Source: Paenibacillus borealis (GTDB lineage: Bacteria > Bacillota > Bacilli > Paenibacillales > Paenibacillaceae). Taken from it: a DNA stretch of 64,000 nt. The stretch lies in the NCBI RefSeq assembly GCF_000758665.1, contig NZ_CP009285.1, forward strand, positions 2,728,001-2,792,000, read 5' to 3'. The notes beneath the pieces are model-generated. The model was not told the origin of the DNA. It ran no database searches and was given only the letters and a program-made list of their open reading frames with translations. Of this stretch, positions 55,075 through 62,833 are shown in pieces. Each line of letters starts with the position of its first letter. The stretch's first letter is position 1. The translations under genes were made by a program, and so were the position numbers.

Positions 55075-55977
55075 ATGAGGGTTCTGCAGATCTATCAGGT
55101 GGATGCATTCACCACAGAGAAATTCAAAGGTAACCCGGCAGGGGTTGTCCTGAATGCAGACGGGCTTACGGAACAGGAGATGCTCAGCATTGCACGTGAA
55201 CTGAACAATTCGGAAACGGCTTTTGTACTTTCACCGGACGGGCCGGATCACGAGCTGCGAATCCGGTATTTCACACCAACCATAGAAGTTCCGGTATGCG
55301 GGCATGCTACCATAGCTGCGCATTATGTCCGGGCAGCCATACATCAGCTGGCGGAAGGCACGGTATTACATAAGATTTCCCTGGGGATTCTGCCTGTCGA
55401 TATTAAGAAAGAGGATAATGACTATTCTATCGTTATGACACAGGGCAGCATTGAATTCTCTGAACCATTCTCAGGAGACATACAGGAACGGATCATTGCT
55501 TCTCTGAGCCTTAAGCCGGAAGAGCTGGACCCGCGGTGCCCTGTGCAGATTGTTTCAACGGGACATTCCAAAGTCATGATAGGAATCCGGAGCAGAAGTA
55601 TACTGGATCACCTGCAGCCGGACAGCCGTGCGCTGGCTCAATTAAGCAAGGAGATTGGCTGCAACGGGTACTTTGTATTTACACTTGATTCAGAGTCTGA
55701 CGAGATCTTCAGCCACGGGAGAATGTTCGCTCCGGCGATCGGGATTGAAGAAGACCCGGTAACCGGGAATGCCAACGGCCCGCTTGGAGCCTACCTGGTA
55801 CGGCATGGTTTGGCCGGGCAGACAGGCGGCTCGTTCACCTTCCAGGCTGAACAAGGCACGGCGATAGGACGAAGCGGAATGGTTCGGGTTACTGTGGAAA
55901 TTGCCGGCGGGGAGCCTGTAGAAGTTAAGATCGGCGGACGGGCTGTAATCGCTTTTAAGGCAGAGCTTTCCATTTGA
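55075..55977 (+). CDS. PhzF-family isomerase/epimerase-like protein
   Basis: A 300-residue protein with two diaminopimelate-epimerase-like halves. The N-terminus (VDAFTTEKFKGNPAGVVLNA), the catalytic Glu in ELNNSETAFVL, RYFTPTIEVPVCGHATIAAH and the late FAPAIGIEEDPVTGNANGPL are all typical of PhzF. The natural substrate in bacteria without phenazines is unknown. I start it at ATG 55075 (AAGGGAGGGG upstream); the frame is open back to 55018 but that segment is not conserved-looking. Confidence 0.92.
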   Translation: MRVLQIYQVDAFTTEKFKGNPAGVVLNADGLTEQEMLSIARELNNSETAFVLSPDGPDHELRIRYFTPTIEVPVCGHATIAAHYVRAAIHQLAEGTVLHKISLGILPVDIKKEDNDYSIVMTQGSIEFSEPFSGDIQERIIASLSLKPEELDPRCPVQIVSTGHSKVMIGIRSRSILDHLQPDSRALAQLSKEIGCNGYFVFTLDSESDEIFSHGRMFAPAIGIEEDPVTGNANGPLGAYLVRHGLAGQTGGSFTFQAEQGTAIGRSGMVRVTVEIAGGEPVEVKIGGRAVIAFKAELSI

Positions 55978-56044
55978 GTTGAGAGATATGGTATGTTACC
56001 TTGTTCAATAGGATGGTATGATAGGAAGTGGGGTGAAATTAATT

Positions 56045-56680
56045 ATGACAAACGAAACAACTAATGAAACAACGAACGAAGAGGCAGAAGCTGCTGAGAA
56101 GGTCATGACCGAAGAGAAATGGAACGAGCTGCTGAAGGCTGTTTTTCATAACGGCATCGTAGCTCTAAAAATGAGTTTCAGTGAAGTGGAAGGCCAGGTT
56201 CTGAATTTGGATACTTACGGCCCGGTATTTGTGTATCGTGTTAAGGACAGTGCTAATGATGATTATTACTGCGGGTTCTTCCTTCGCGAGCTGGCCGGGA
56301 GATTCCAGTCCGGCAGCAGTCCGGAGATCTGGATGGCCTCCTTCTTCCATGAATTGATGAAGACCAAGGGAGGCAACTCCTTGCCTAAGCCTCTCCCGAA
56401 TGAAGAGGAAGCCAAGGCAGTGGTCGACAATGTACTGGTTCCGCTCTGTATCACCGCTGTTCGTGAAGAGTTCGCACCTGAGCAGGTCCATGCAGGCCTT
56501 GCCTTTAACCCGGAGCACGGCCCGGTCTTTGAAGCAGGCTTCCCGGCAATCACTGACGGGAACAACGTATGCGCGATCCCGCTTCATCTGTTATTGACAC
56601 ACTTGCAGCTGAACCGTGACCCTTCGGAGCTGCTGCTGCAGGGTTTGTACAAAATCCGTGAAGAGCATGGATTAGAGTAG
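56045..56680 (+). CDS. Unknown cytosolic protein
   Basis: A 211-residue acidic protein that I do not recognise. It opens with a Thr/Asn/Glu-rich tail in which NETT is repeated (MTNETTNETTNEEAEAAEK), followed by a folded region (LNLDTYGPVFVYRVKDSAND, CGFFLRELAGRFQSGSSPEI, LKMSFSEVEGQVL). No signal peptide or membrane segment. The ATG at 56045 with GGGGTG upstream is preferred over the ATG at 56018. A terminator closes the unit. Confidence 0.7.
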   Translation: MTNETTNETTNEEAEAAEKVMTEEKWNELLKAVFHNGIVALKMSFSEVEGQVLNLDTYGPVFVYRVKDSANDDYYCGFFLRELAGRFQSGSSPEIWMASFFHELMKTKGGNSLPKPLPNEEEAKAVVDNVLVPLCITAVREEFAPEQVHAGLAFNPEHGPVFEAGFPAITDGNNVCAIPLHLLLTHLQLNRDPSELLLQGLYKIREEHGLE

Positions 56681-56709
56681 AAGTCTAGTAGAAGTATAAG
56701 GCAAGATCA

Positions 56710-56736
56710 GGCCGCTTCCTAATGGAAGCGGTCTTT
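56710..56736 (+). terminator. Intrinsic terminator
   Basis: GGCCGCTTCC-TAAT-GGAAGCGGTC followed by TTTT. Confidence 0.88.
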
Positions 56737-56862
56737 TGCTGCAAATTTAAGAATCTCTATGTTCCTCCCGATAACTTCTCCTGATATTTCTACTTGTTCG
56801 CTGAATTGTCAAAATTACAGTTCTTACAGCGGGCAAAAACGATATATATGGGGTGTAGCGGA

Positions 56863-56876
56863 TGAAGGCGTTATCA
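56863..56876 (+). promoter_or_regulatory. CRE-like site upstream of GH16 gene
   Basis: TGAAGGCGTTATCA matches the CcpA site consensus TGWAANCGNTNWCA at all fixed positions but one. It is 101 bases before the glucanase start, so carbon catabolite repression is likely. Confidence 0.6.
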
Positions 56877-56976
56877 AGGGGCATTTCCGAAACCGGTTGG
56901 GTAAGGTTTCAACTGCACGAACGTACGGCGTGCATTGAAATAGGATGGGCAACTTTGATTTGCAAAGAGGAGGACA

Positions 56977-58221
56977 ATGATGTTGAGAAGAGGAAAAGTT
57001 CTAAGTTTGTTCCTGCTGTTCACACTATTGATCGCACTGGTGCCTACGGGGAATTCCAGCGCAGCTTCAACCTGGAATCTGGCCTGGAGCGATGAGTTTG
57101 ACGGCTCTTCCCTGAACACCGCCAACTGGACTGCTGAGACCGGCACAGGCAGCGGGGGCTGGGGAAACAATGAATTGCAATACTATACGAACCGGACACA
57201 GAATCTGCAGGTTACCGGCGGCAATCTTGTAATCACAGCACAGAAGGAATCCTATGGCGGCATGAATTATACCTCGGCGCGGATTAAGACGCAGGGGCTG
57301 AAGAATTTCACCTACGGTAAGATAGAAGCGAGAATCAAGCTGCCTTCCGGACAGGGTTTATGGCCTGCATTCTGGATGCTCGGCTCGAATATTACCACGG
57401 CCGGCTGGCCGGGCTGCGGCGAAACGGATATTATGGAGCGCGTGAATAATAACGCCTTCGTTAACGGAACCGTGCACTGGGATGCAGGAGGGCATGCCGA
57501 ATACGGGCAGGTATCCGGCAGTCTGGACTTCTCCCAGTATCATGTGTACAGCGTGGAGTGGGATTCAAAATATATCAAGTGGTTCGTTGACGGCACCCAG
57601 TTCAATCAATTCTATATTGAGAACGGAACAGGCAATACGGAGGAATTCCAGAAACCGTTCTTCCTGCTGCTGAATCTTGCGGTGGGCGGCAATTGGCCGG
57701 GCGCTCCGAACAGTGCGACCAGCTTCCCGGCACAAATGCTCGTCGATTATGTGCGGGTATACCAGGCAGGTGCTCCATCTAGTGCGATTGTCAGCGGAGG
57801 AGTATATACTTTGACGTCCAAGGTGAGCGGCAAGGTGCTGGATGTGAAGGATGTCTCAACTGCAGACGGGGCCAAAATGCATCAATGGACTAACTACACC
57901 GCCAGCAACCAGCAATTCAGAGTGGAAAGCACTGGGGACGGCTTCTACAAGCTTACAGCGATGCATAGCGGCAAATTGCTCGATGTTCCGAATGCCTCCA
58001 CAGCAAGCGGTGTCCAGCTGCAGCAGGCCAATGACAATGGCAGCAACGCCCAGCGGTGGAGCATCATCGATGTGGGCGGCGGGTATTACAAGCTGATCTC
58101 CAAAGCGAGCGGCCTGGCCATGGATGTCTCCGGTTCCTCTACAGCTGATGGCGCGGTAGTGCAGCAATGGACGGACAACGGAACAGATGCGCAGAAGTGG
58201 CTGTTAACTAAGATTAACTAG
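56977..58221 (+). CDS. GH16 endo-beta-1,3(4)-glucanase with ricin-type (CBM13) C-terminal domain
   Basis: A 414-residue secreted enzyme. A signal peptide (LFLLFTLLIALVPTGNSSAA) is followed by a GH16 domain (about 31-265; LAWSDEFDGSSLNTANWTAE, GLWPAFWMLGSNI) with the catalytic pair Glu in GETDIMERVN (E-x-D-x-x-E). The last 140 residues hold three ricin-type repeats with Q-x-W ends (VSGKVLDVKDVSTADGAKMH, NAQRWSII, DAQKWLL). It probably hydrolyses laminarin- or lichenan-type glucans. The ATG 56977 is used (GGAGGAC upstream); a second ATG is next to it. Confidence 0.93.
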   Translation: MMLRRGKVLSLFLLFTLLIALVPTGNSSAASTWNLAWSDEFDGSSLNTANWTAETGTGSGGWGNNELQYYTNRTQNLQVTGGNLVITAQKESYGGMNYTSARIKTQGLKNFTYGKIEARIKLPSGQGLWPAFWMLGSNITTAGWPGCGETDIMERVNNNAFVNGTVHWDAGGHAEYGQVSGSLDFSQYHVYSVEWDSKYIKWFVDGTQFNQFYIENGTGNTEEFQKPFFLLLNLAVGGNWPGAPNSATSFPAQMLVDYVRVYQAGAPSSAIVSGGVYTLTSKVSGKVLDVKDVSTADGAKMHQWTNYTASNQQFRVESTGDGFYKLTAMHSGKLLDVPNASTASGVQLQQANDNGSNAQRWSIIDVGGGYYKLISKASGLAMDVSGSSTADGAVVQQWTDNGTDAQKWLLTKIN

Positions 58222-58248
58222 GGAAGCCGGTCACCCAAAGAAACCAGT

Positions 58249-58539
58249 AAAAGCGTTCATTTCGTGCAGGGAGGAACCCTATTGTTCACCAGGGGGGTTG
58301 CCCGTGAAGTTTGTTTTCCCGACCGTTCGCTTGGTGAGGATGTAGCTTTTCTCAGAGCATGCAGGGCAAAAGGGTATACAGTCTACGCAACATCGCCCTA
58401 CAACTATGTCTACATGCGCAGGAAAAATAAAGGCAGCCATACCTGGAAGGTGAATGACGGCTTCTATTTGAAGGGCAGCCAGCCCGTTGCAGTGACGGAT
58501 CATTACCGGCCTATAGCAGACCGGGCAATGCAGCCCTGA
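58249..58539 (+). pseudogene. C-terminal remnant of a family 2 glycosyltransferase
   Basis: The frame encodes GGTLLFTRGVAREVCFPDRS, GEDVAFLRACRAKGYTVYAT and SPYNYVYMRRKNKGSHTWKV, which is the second half of a GT-A glycosyltransferase (the GED acid and the HTW motif are typical). The N-terminal nucleotide-binding half is absent: the frame begins right after a stop at 58219-58221, the end of the glucanase gene. No ribosome binding site precedes the nearest start. This is a deletion remnant. Confidence 0.8.
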
Positions 58540-58549
58540 CAGAGGGGAC

Positions 58550-58576
58550 GAAAGACCGCAGCTGCTGCGGTCTTTC
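58550..58576. terminator. Perfect inverted repeat, likely terminator
   Basis: GAAAGACCGCAG (58550-58561) and CTGCGGTCTTTC (58565-58576) with a three-base loop; the T-rich end is inside the stem only. Confidence 0.6.
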
Positions 58577-58647
58577 AGTGCTGCTTAGCGAGCGGGACCA
58601 ATAAGAATAGTCATACCATAAATATCCATTGTTGTGATAATGTTTAA

Positions 58648-58661
58648 TGTAAGCGCTAATA
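58648..58661 (+). promoter_or_regulatory. CRE-like site upstream of esterase gene
   Basis: TGTAAGCGCTAATA agrees with the CcpA consensus TGWAANCGNTNWCA except one position (T for C). It is 25 bases before the start codon and would block transcription when a preferred carbon source is present. Confidence 0.65.
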
Positions 58662-58685
58662 TACAATGCAATTCGGAGGTGATTT

Positions 58686-59660
58686 ATGAAGAGCCGCGGA
58701 AATGTCAAATCAGTCTTCATGATGATTATATTGTGCATGTCTCTTGCAGGCTGTTCACCGGATAAAGACTCTGCTGAGGTTCAGACTTCGCCGTCCGCTG
58801 AAGCTGCAAGTGCAGCGGGAACAGAAGCAGCCGAAGCGGCACCACTTCAGAGTCCGGGGATTCAAAATGTGACATTCCACAGTAAGGCGCTGGATCAGGA
58901 TATGCGTCTTAGTATCTATCTGCCCAAGGGGTACAGCACGGAGCAGCATTATCCGGTCCTCTATCTCGTTCATGGCTACGGCGGTAAAGAAACGGATATG
59001 ATCGAGGGTCTGGGGATTCATCTGAATGCGGAAAGGCTGACCCAAGCCGGGCAGATCGACCCGCTCATTATCGTATCCCCGCAGATGGATAACAGCTATG
59101 GACTAAATTCTTCCCCCGTGTATGCTGTGAATGATCCTGGTGATCCCCTGACAACCTATAACGGAATGTATGAAGATTACCTGGTCAAGGATGTTGTGGG
59201 TTATGTGGATTCGCATTTCAGCACACTGGCTGAGCGGGACAAACGGTATATTGGCGGCATTTCAATGGGCGGCTTTGTCAGCCTGCATACAGCGCTGCTG
59301 CACACCGATGTCTACAGCCGGGTAGGCGGGCATAGTCCGGCACTGTTTCTGGATGACTGGTCTGCGGTCGGGGGAGAAAATGGACTGATCAGGTTCCTGT
59401 ACCCGACAGAAGCGCAGCGGCAGGAGCGGGACCCGCTTATTTTTGCCAAGGATATGGATCTGAGTGATTTGGCAGTGTATCTGGATTGCGGCCAAGAGGA
59501 CAGCTACCGGTTCTATGAAGGTGCAGAGCAATTAAATACATTGCTTAAGGACAAAGGCGTGCAGACTGAATATCACGTAAGAGCAGGGAAACATGATGGG
59601 GAGTACTGGAGAAGCCACTTGGATGAATACTTAATTTTTTATGCCGGAAGGACTAACTGA
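58686..59660 (+). CDS. Lipoprotein esterase, esterase-D/feruloyl-esterase-like alpha/beta hydrolase
   Basis: A 324-residue cell-surface hydrolase. A lipoprotein signal ends in SLAGC with lipidated Cys23, then an Ala/Glu/Ser-rich spacer to about residue 55. The alpha/beta-hydrolase part shows LYLVHGYGGKETDMIEG (oxyanion region), the nucleophile in GGISMGGFVS, the acid in LDCGQEDSYRF and His in AGKHDGEYWRSH. Enzymes of this type remove feruloyl or acetyl groups from plant polysaccharides. It fits the CRE site upstream and the nearby glucanase. Confidence 0.9.
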   Translation: MKSRGNVKSVFMMIILCMSLAGCSPDKDSAEVQTSPSAEAASAAGTEAAEAAPLQSPGIQNVTFHSKALDQDMRLSIYLPKGYSTEQHYPVLYLVHGYGGKETDMIEGLGIHLNAERLTQAGQIDPLIIVSPQMDNSYGLNSSPVYAVNDPGDPLTTYNGMYEDYLVKDVVGYVDSHFSTLAERDKRYIGGISMGGFVSLHTALLHTDVYSRVGGHSPALFLDDWSAVGGENGLIRFLYPTEAQRQERDPLIFAKDMDLSDLAVYLDCGQEDSYRFYEGAEQLNTLLKDKGVQTEYHVRAGKHDGEYWRSHLDEYLIFYAGRTN

Positions 59661-59662
59661 CG

Positions 59663-60682
59663 ATGACGCTTGGGAATTATAAATTGAATTTTGAAAAGCT
59701 GTGTGCTACATATAAGCTGGGGTCGCTGAGCGCTGAGCCGGAGCAAATCTTCGGCGGGTTCCTGCACCGGATGTACCGGATGACCACCGGTCAGGCAGAG
59801 TACGCAGTGAAAGTGCTGAATCCGCAGATTATGCTGCGGGAAGCCGTGATGAGCAACATTATTGCTGCCGAGAAGGTCGCGGAGCTGGCGCGCGGGAATG
59901 GAATAAACGCTCTCCCGGCTCTGCTGCACGAGGGAAGCTGTATCCATGAAGTGGACGGGCAGTATTATCTGCTGTTTCCTTGGGTTCAAGGCCGCTCTAT
60001 ATCTGCAGGCAATGCGGGGCTGGAGCACTGCAGCACTATGGGGGAAGCTCTCGCAGCTATACATACCACGGACTTCTCTCCGCTCCATAATCAGCTCCAT
60101 AGGGATAGCACAGCGGAACAATTGCGGACAGATTGGAAAGGGTATGCCCTGCAAGGCCAGGCAACGGGGCTTCCCTGGTCCGGTCCCCTTACGGCGGATT
60201 TGGACAAGCTCTATCACTATGAAGAGCTGGTGAATAATGCTATGCCGGTCCTTAATGGCAACAGGATCATCAGCCACCGTGATCTGGACCCGAAGAATGT
60301 GCTGTGGGATGATGACGGACGGCCTGTCATTATCGACTGGGAGGCTGCAGGCTGGATCAATCCGGCGCAGGAGCTGGTTGAAGTGGCGCTCTATTGGTCA
60401 GACTTTGAGAGTGGTCATATCCACAAGGATGCGTTCTGTGCGCTGATTCAGGCTTACCGTAATCATGGGGGAGAGACCCGTGATCCTTGGCCGGATGTGC
60501 TAAGCAGCGGTTTCCACGGGAAAATGGGCTGGCTGGATTACAGCATCCGGCGGTCGCTGGGGCTGGAAGGCCCCGATGAAGCCGAGCGGGAGCTTGGAAC
60601 ATGCCAGGTGCTTCCTACGCTGACGGCCCTGCATGATTATGCCGGTTTCATTCCGTTTGCTCTGCAATGGCTCGCGGAATGA
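59663..60682 (+). CDS. APH-like phosphotransferase
   Basis: A 339-residue kinase-fold protein. The catalytic loop is IISHRDLDPKNVLW (HxDxxxxN) and the metal Asp is in PVIIDWEAAGW. The ATP-binding N-lobe Lys is in EYAVKVLNP. The family includes aminoglycoside, choline and homoserine kinases; nothing identifies the substrate. It starts two bases after the esterase gene, so it is in the same transcript although its role there is not obvious. Confidence 0.88.
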   Translation: MTLGNYKLNFEKLCATYKLGSLSAEPEQIFGGFLHRMYRMTTGQAEYAVKVLNPQIMLREAVMSNIIAAEKVAELARGNGINALPALLHEGSCIHEVDGQYYLLFPWVQGRSISAGNAGLEHCSTMGEALAAIHTTDFSPLHNQLHRDSTAEQLRTDWKGYALQGQATGLPWSGPLTADLDKLYHYEELVNNAMPVLNGNRIISHRDLDPKNVLWDDDGRPVIIDWEAAGWINPAQELVEVALYWSDFESGHIHKDAFCALIQAYRNHGGETRDPWPDVLSSGFHGKMGWLDYSIRRSLGLEGPDEAERELGTCQVLPTLTALHDYAGFIPFALQWLAE

Positions 60683-60711
60683 ACAATAAACTATAAGGAG
60701 ATGAAGGCCCG

Positions 60712-61095
60712 GTGGAAGAAAATAAAGTCACCTATGAATCGGTCGATCAATATATTGCTGCATTTGCACCGGAGGTTCAGGAGATCCTGCAGACCCTGCG
60801 GAAGGTGATCCGGGAGGCAGCGCCAGAGGCAGAGGAGAAGATCAGCTACCAGATGCCGACCTTGTTCCTGCACAAGAATCTGGTGCACTTCGCCGCATTC
60901 AAGAATCATATTGGATTCTATCCCGCCCCGCGGGGAATTGAAGCTTTCAAAGAGGAACTCGCGCAATATAAAGGGGCAAAAGGCTCGGTGCAATTTCCAA
61001 TCAACGAGCCGCTTCCCTATGAACTAATCACGAGGATCGTTAAATTCAGAGTGGAAGAGAATCAGCAGCAGGCAGCAGTTAAGAAGAAGAAATAA
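60712..61095 (+). CDS. DUF1801 (YdhG-like) protein
   Basis: A 127-residue protein with the DUF1801 pattern: VDQYIAAFAPEVQEILQTLR, EEKISYQMPTLFLHKNLVHF and HIGFYPAPRGIEAF, then VQFPINEPLPYELI. B. subtilis YdhG of this family is described as an intracellular iron chaperone with frataxin-like fold. It ends in a Lys-rich tail. Start GTG 60712 after AAGGAGATGAAGG. It lies 29 bases after the kinase gene and probably belongs to the same transcript. Confidence 0.88.
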   Translation: MEENKVTYESVDQYIAAFAPEVQEILQTLRKVIREAAPEAEEKISYQMPTLFLHKNLVHFAAFKNHIGFYPAPRGIEAFKEELAQYKGAKGSVQFPINEPLPYELITRIVKFRVEENQQQAAVKKKK

Positions 61096-61143
61096 AGCCT
61101 GCTGCTGACAGGCAGACAGGCGGAATGGGAGCTGGACAAGACG

Positions 61144-61794
61144 ATGATCAGGGTAATGGCCAGAGCTTGCCTGAAGGGTTCAGGCGAAGCGGGCAGCAAT
61201 TATTTGCGGACCGGCGGGGAAGCGGCAAAGCTGATTCAGGAAGGCCACTTGATGACGGCTGCGGGATTTAGCTGGAATCAAAACGTGTTCCTCTACTACG
61301 AATGTATAGAGGAAGCAGTCCTTCCGGAAGAACTGTTCCCGCAGGCTGCGCAGCACCTTGCGGATTGGCCGGGACAAGATCAGCCCCGCCAATGGATTCC
61401 GCTGATGGATGTGTTTCATTTCAATGCACCGGCGGATGCCGGGCACTGGCGGCGCAAGACCAAACCTGAGCAGATGGTCGGAAGAGTGGCGCATCTGAAG
61501 CCGGAGATGGTGGCCAGTTATGTCTATTATCACTACCAGCTGCAGGAAGAGCATGCGTTCCACGGGCCGAAGTATGAAGTGATCGGAATTCATGAGAACC
61601 TGCTGTTCGGCTATCAGGAGTTCCCGGCAGTGGTGGAAGTGCCCGTGCTGCCGAAGAAGCTGGCTACATCGGGCACTCCGGAGATGTGGACGGACTCGCG
61701 GATGGATCTGCATTTCCAGCCATGGCCGGACGGACATCTCTATTTCAAGCCGGTGGAGACCTTATTTGCCCTGCAGGAGCCGCCGCTGGAATAG
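61144..61794 (+). CDS. Unknown protein, aromatic-rich
   Basis: A 216-residue cytosolic protein. It has a notable number of His, Trp and Tyr residues (WIPLMDVFHFNAPADAGHWR; VASYVYYHYQLQEEHAFHGP). The stretch VGRVAHLKPEMVASYVYYHY recalls the start of L-rhamnose-mutarotase-type alpha/beta barrels, and a two-repeat barrel is possible, but I cannot assign a family. It follows the DUF1801 gene by 48 bases on the same strand and ends before a bidirectional terminator. Confidence 0.65.
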   Translation: MIRVMARACLKGSGEAGSNYLRTGGEAAKLIQEGHLMTAAGFSWNQNVFLYYECIEEAVLPEELFPQAAQHLADWPGQDQPRQWIPLMDVFHFNAPADAGHWRRKTKPEQMVGRVAHLKPEMVASYVYYHYQLQEEHAFHGPKYEVIGIHENLLFGYQEFPAVVEVPVLPKKLATSGTPEMWTDSRMDLHFQPWPDGHLYFKPVETLFALQEPPLE

Positions 61795-61831
61795 AACACA
61801 GGCCCCAGATTTGTTCTACATAGATTACATC

Positions 61832-61874
61832 GCAAAAAGCACTCCGCCACTGTACTGGCAGGAAGTGCTTTTTG
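61832..61874. terminator. Bidirectional terminator between convergent genes
   Basis: CAAAAAGCACT (61832-61842) pairs with AGTGCTTTTTG (61864-61874); A5 and T5 runs serve both strands. Confidence 0.88.
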
Positions 61875-61912
61875 GGTTTGGGATAGAGCCCAGGGATCTA
61901 TTCCCGAATAAT

Positions 61913-62833
61913 TTATAAGCTTGTCAGCCATGCGGCCAATTCTTCGGTCTGGCTAAGAATAGCTATCGGGTCCCAATAACCGGAACGGTCGCTTGTCCAT
62001 AGGAACACATGGTTATTCTTGACTGCCGGAAGTGCTCCCCAGATCGGGTCCGCCCGGAGTCCATTCAGCGTCTCCGAATCGGAGGTCAGAATAATATAAT
62101 CTCCTGCATACTTGGGCAATACTTCCGCAGAGAATGAAGCCCAGCCGGGATCGGCCATTTCAGCAGCGATCTCCGCAGGAGGCTTGAAGCCGAATCCGTT
62201 GTATATAGGCTGGCCGCCCTTGCCGAATGAGGTTCCGACAGCCATCAGGCTATTGTCGCTCGATTCAATAACGGAGAAGGTGCTGTCTGCAGGTATTACT
62301 TGCAGCACTTTGTCTTTGGCACTTGCGATACGGGTGTCATAGTCGTCGAGCCAGGACTTGGCCTCCTTGTCCCGGCCAAGCAGATCACCGAAATAAGAGA
62401 CCTCCTCATGTACAGTCTTCAAGGAAGCGTACGGTATAACGACAGTAGGCGCTATTTTCGACATCTGCTCATTCAGCTCGGGGTACATGTCGTCCATTAT
62501 AATCAGGTCCGGTTCAAGCGCCAGAATTTTCTCTACGTTGCCGTTGCCTTCCCCTATGTTCTCAACATCTTTCAGATATTCCTGGAAATAAGGATTCTTA
62601 ATATGGTGATCAGATGTTCCGATCGGCGTAATGCCCACCGCAATCAGACTGCCCAGATACTCGCCGGCAACAATCCGCTGCGGATGAAGGGGTACCTCCA
62701 CCTCTCCATTAACGGTAGTAACGCTTTTGGTCTGCGGCTGCTCCTTCGCACCGTTTGTGCCGCAGGCGCTCAGCAACAGAATGAAGCTTAGCAGCAATAC
62801 CGATGCCAGCGTAGGCCTTAAATGTTTGAACAT
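61913..62833 (-). CDS. FeuA-like siderophore-binding lipoprotein (internal start)
   Basis: The 306-residue product from the ATG at 62833. GAGGGGGAT lies nine bases upstream, and a full promoter with Fur box precedes it. The signal peptide (MFKHLRPTLASVLLLSFILL) ends in LSAC with lipidated Cys24. The rest is a type 3 periplasmic-binding fold joined by a long helix (PIGTSDHHIKNPYFQEYLKD; WLDDYDTRIASAKDKVLQVI; DYIILTSDSETLNGLRADPI). Such receptors deliver ferric siderophores to FeuBC-type permeases, which are not in the window. Confidence 0.85.
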   Translation of the reverse strand: MFKHLRPTLASVLLLSFILLLSACGTNGAKEQPQTKSVTTVNGEVEVPLHPQRIVAGEYLGSLIAVGITPIGTSDHHIKNPYFQEYLKDVENIGEGNGNVEKILALEPDLIIMDDMYPELNEQMSKIAPTVVIPYASLKTVHEEVSYFGDLLGRDKEAKSWLDDYDTRIASAKDKVLQVIPADSTFSVIESSDNSLMAVGTSFGKGGQPIYNGFGFKPPAEIAAEMADPGWASFSAEVLPKYAGDYIILTSDSETLNGLRADPIWGALPAVKNNHVFLWTSDRSGYWDPIAILSQTEELAAWLTSL

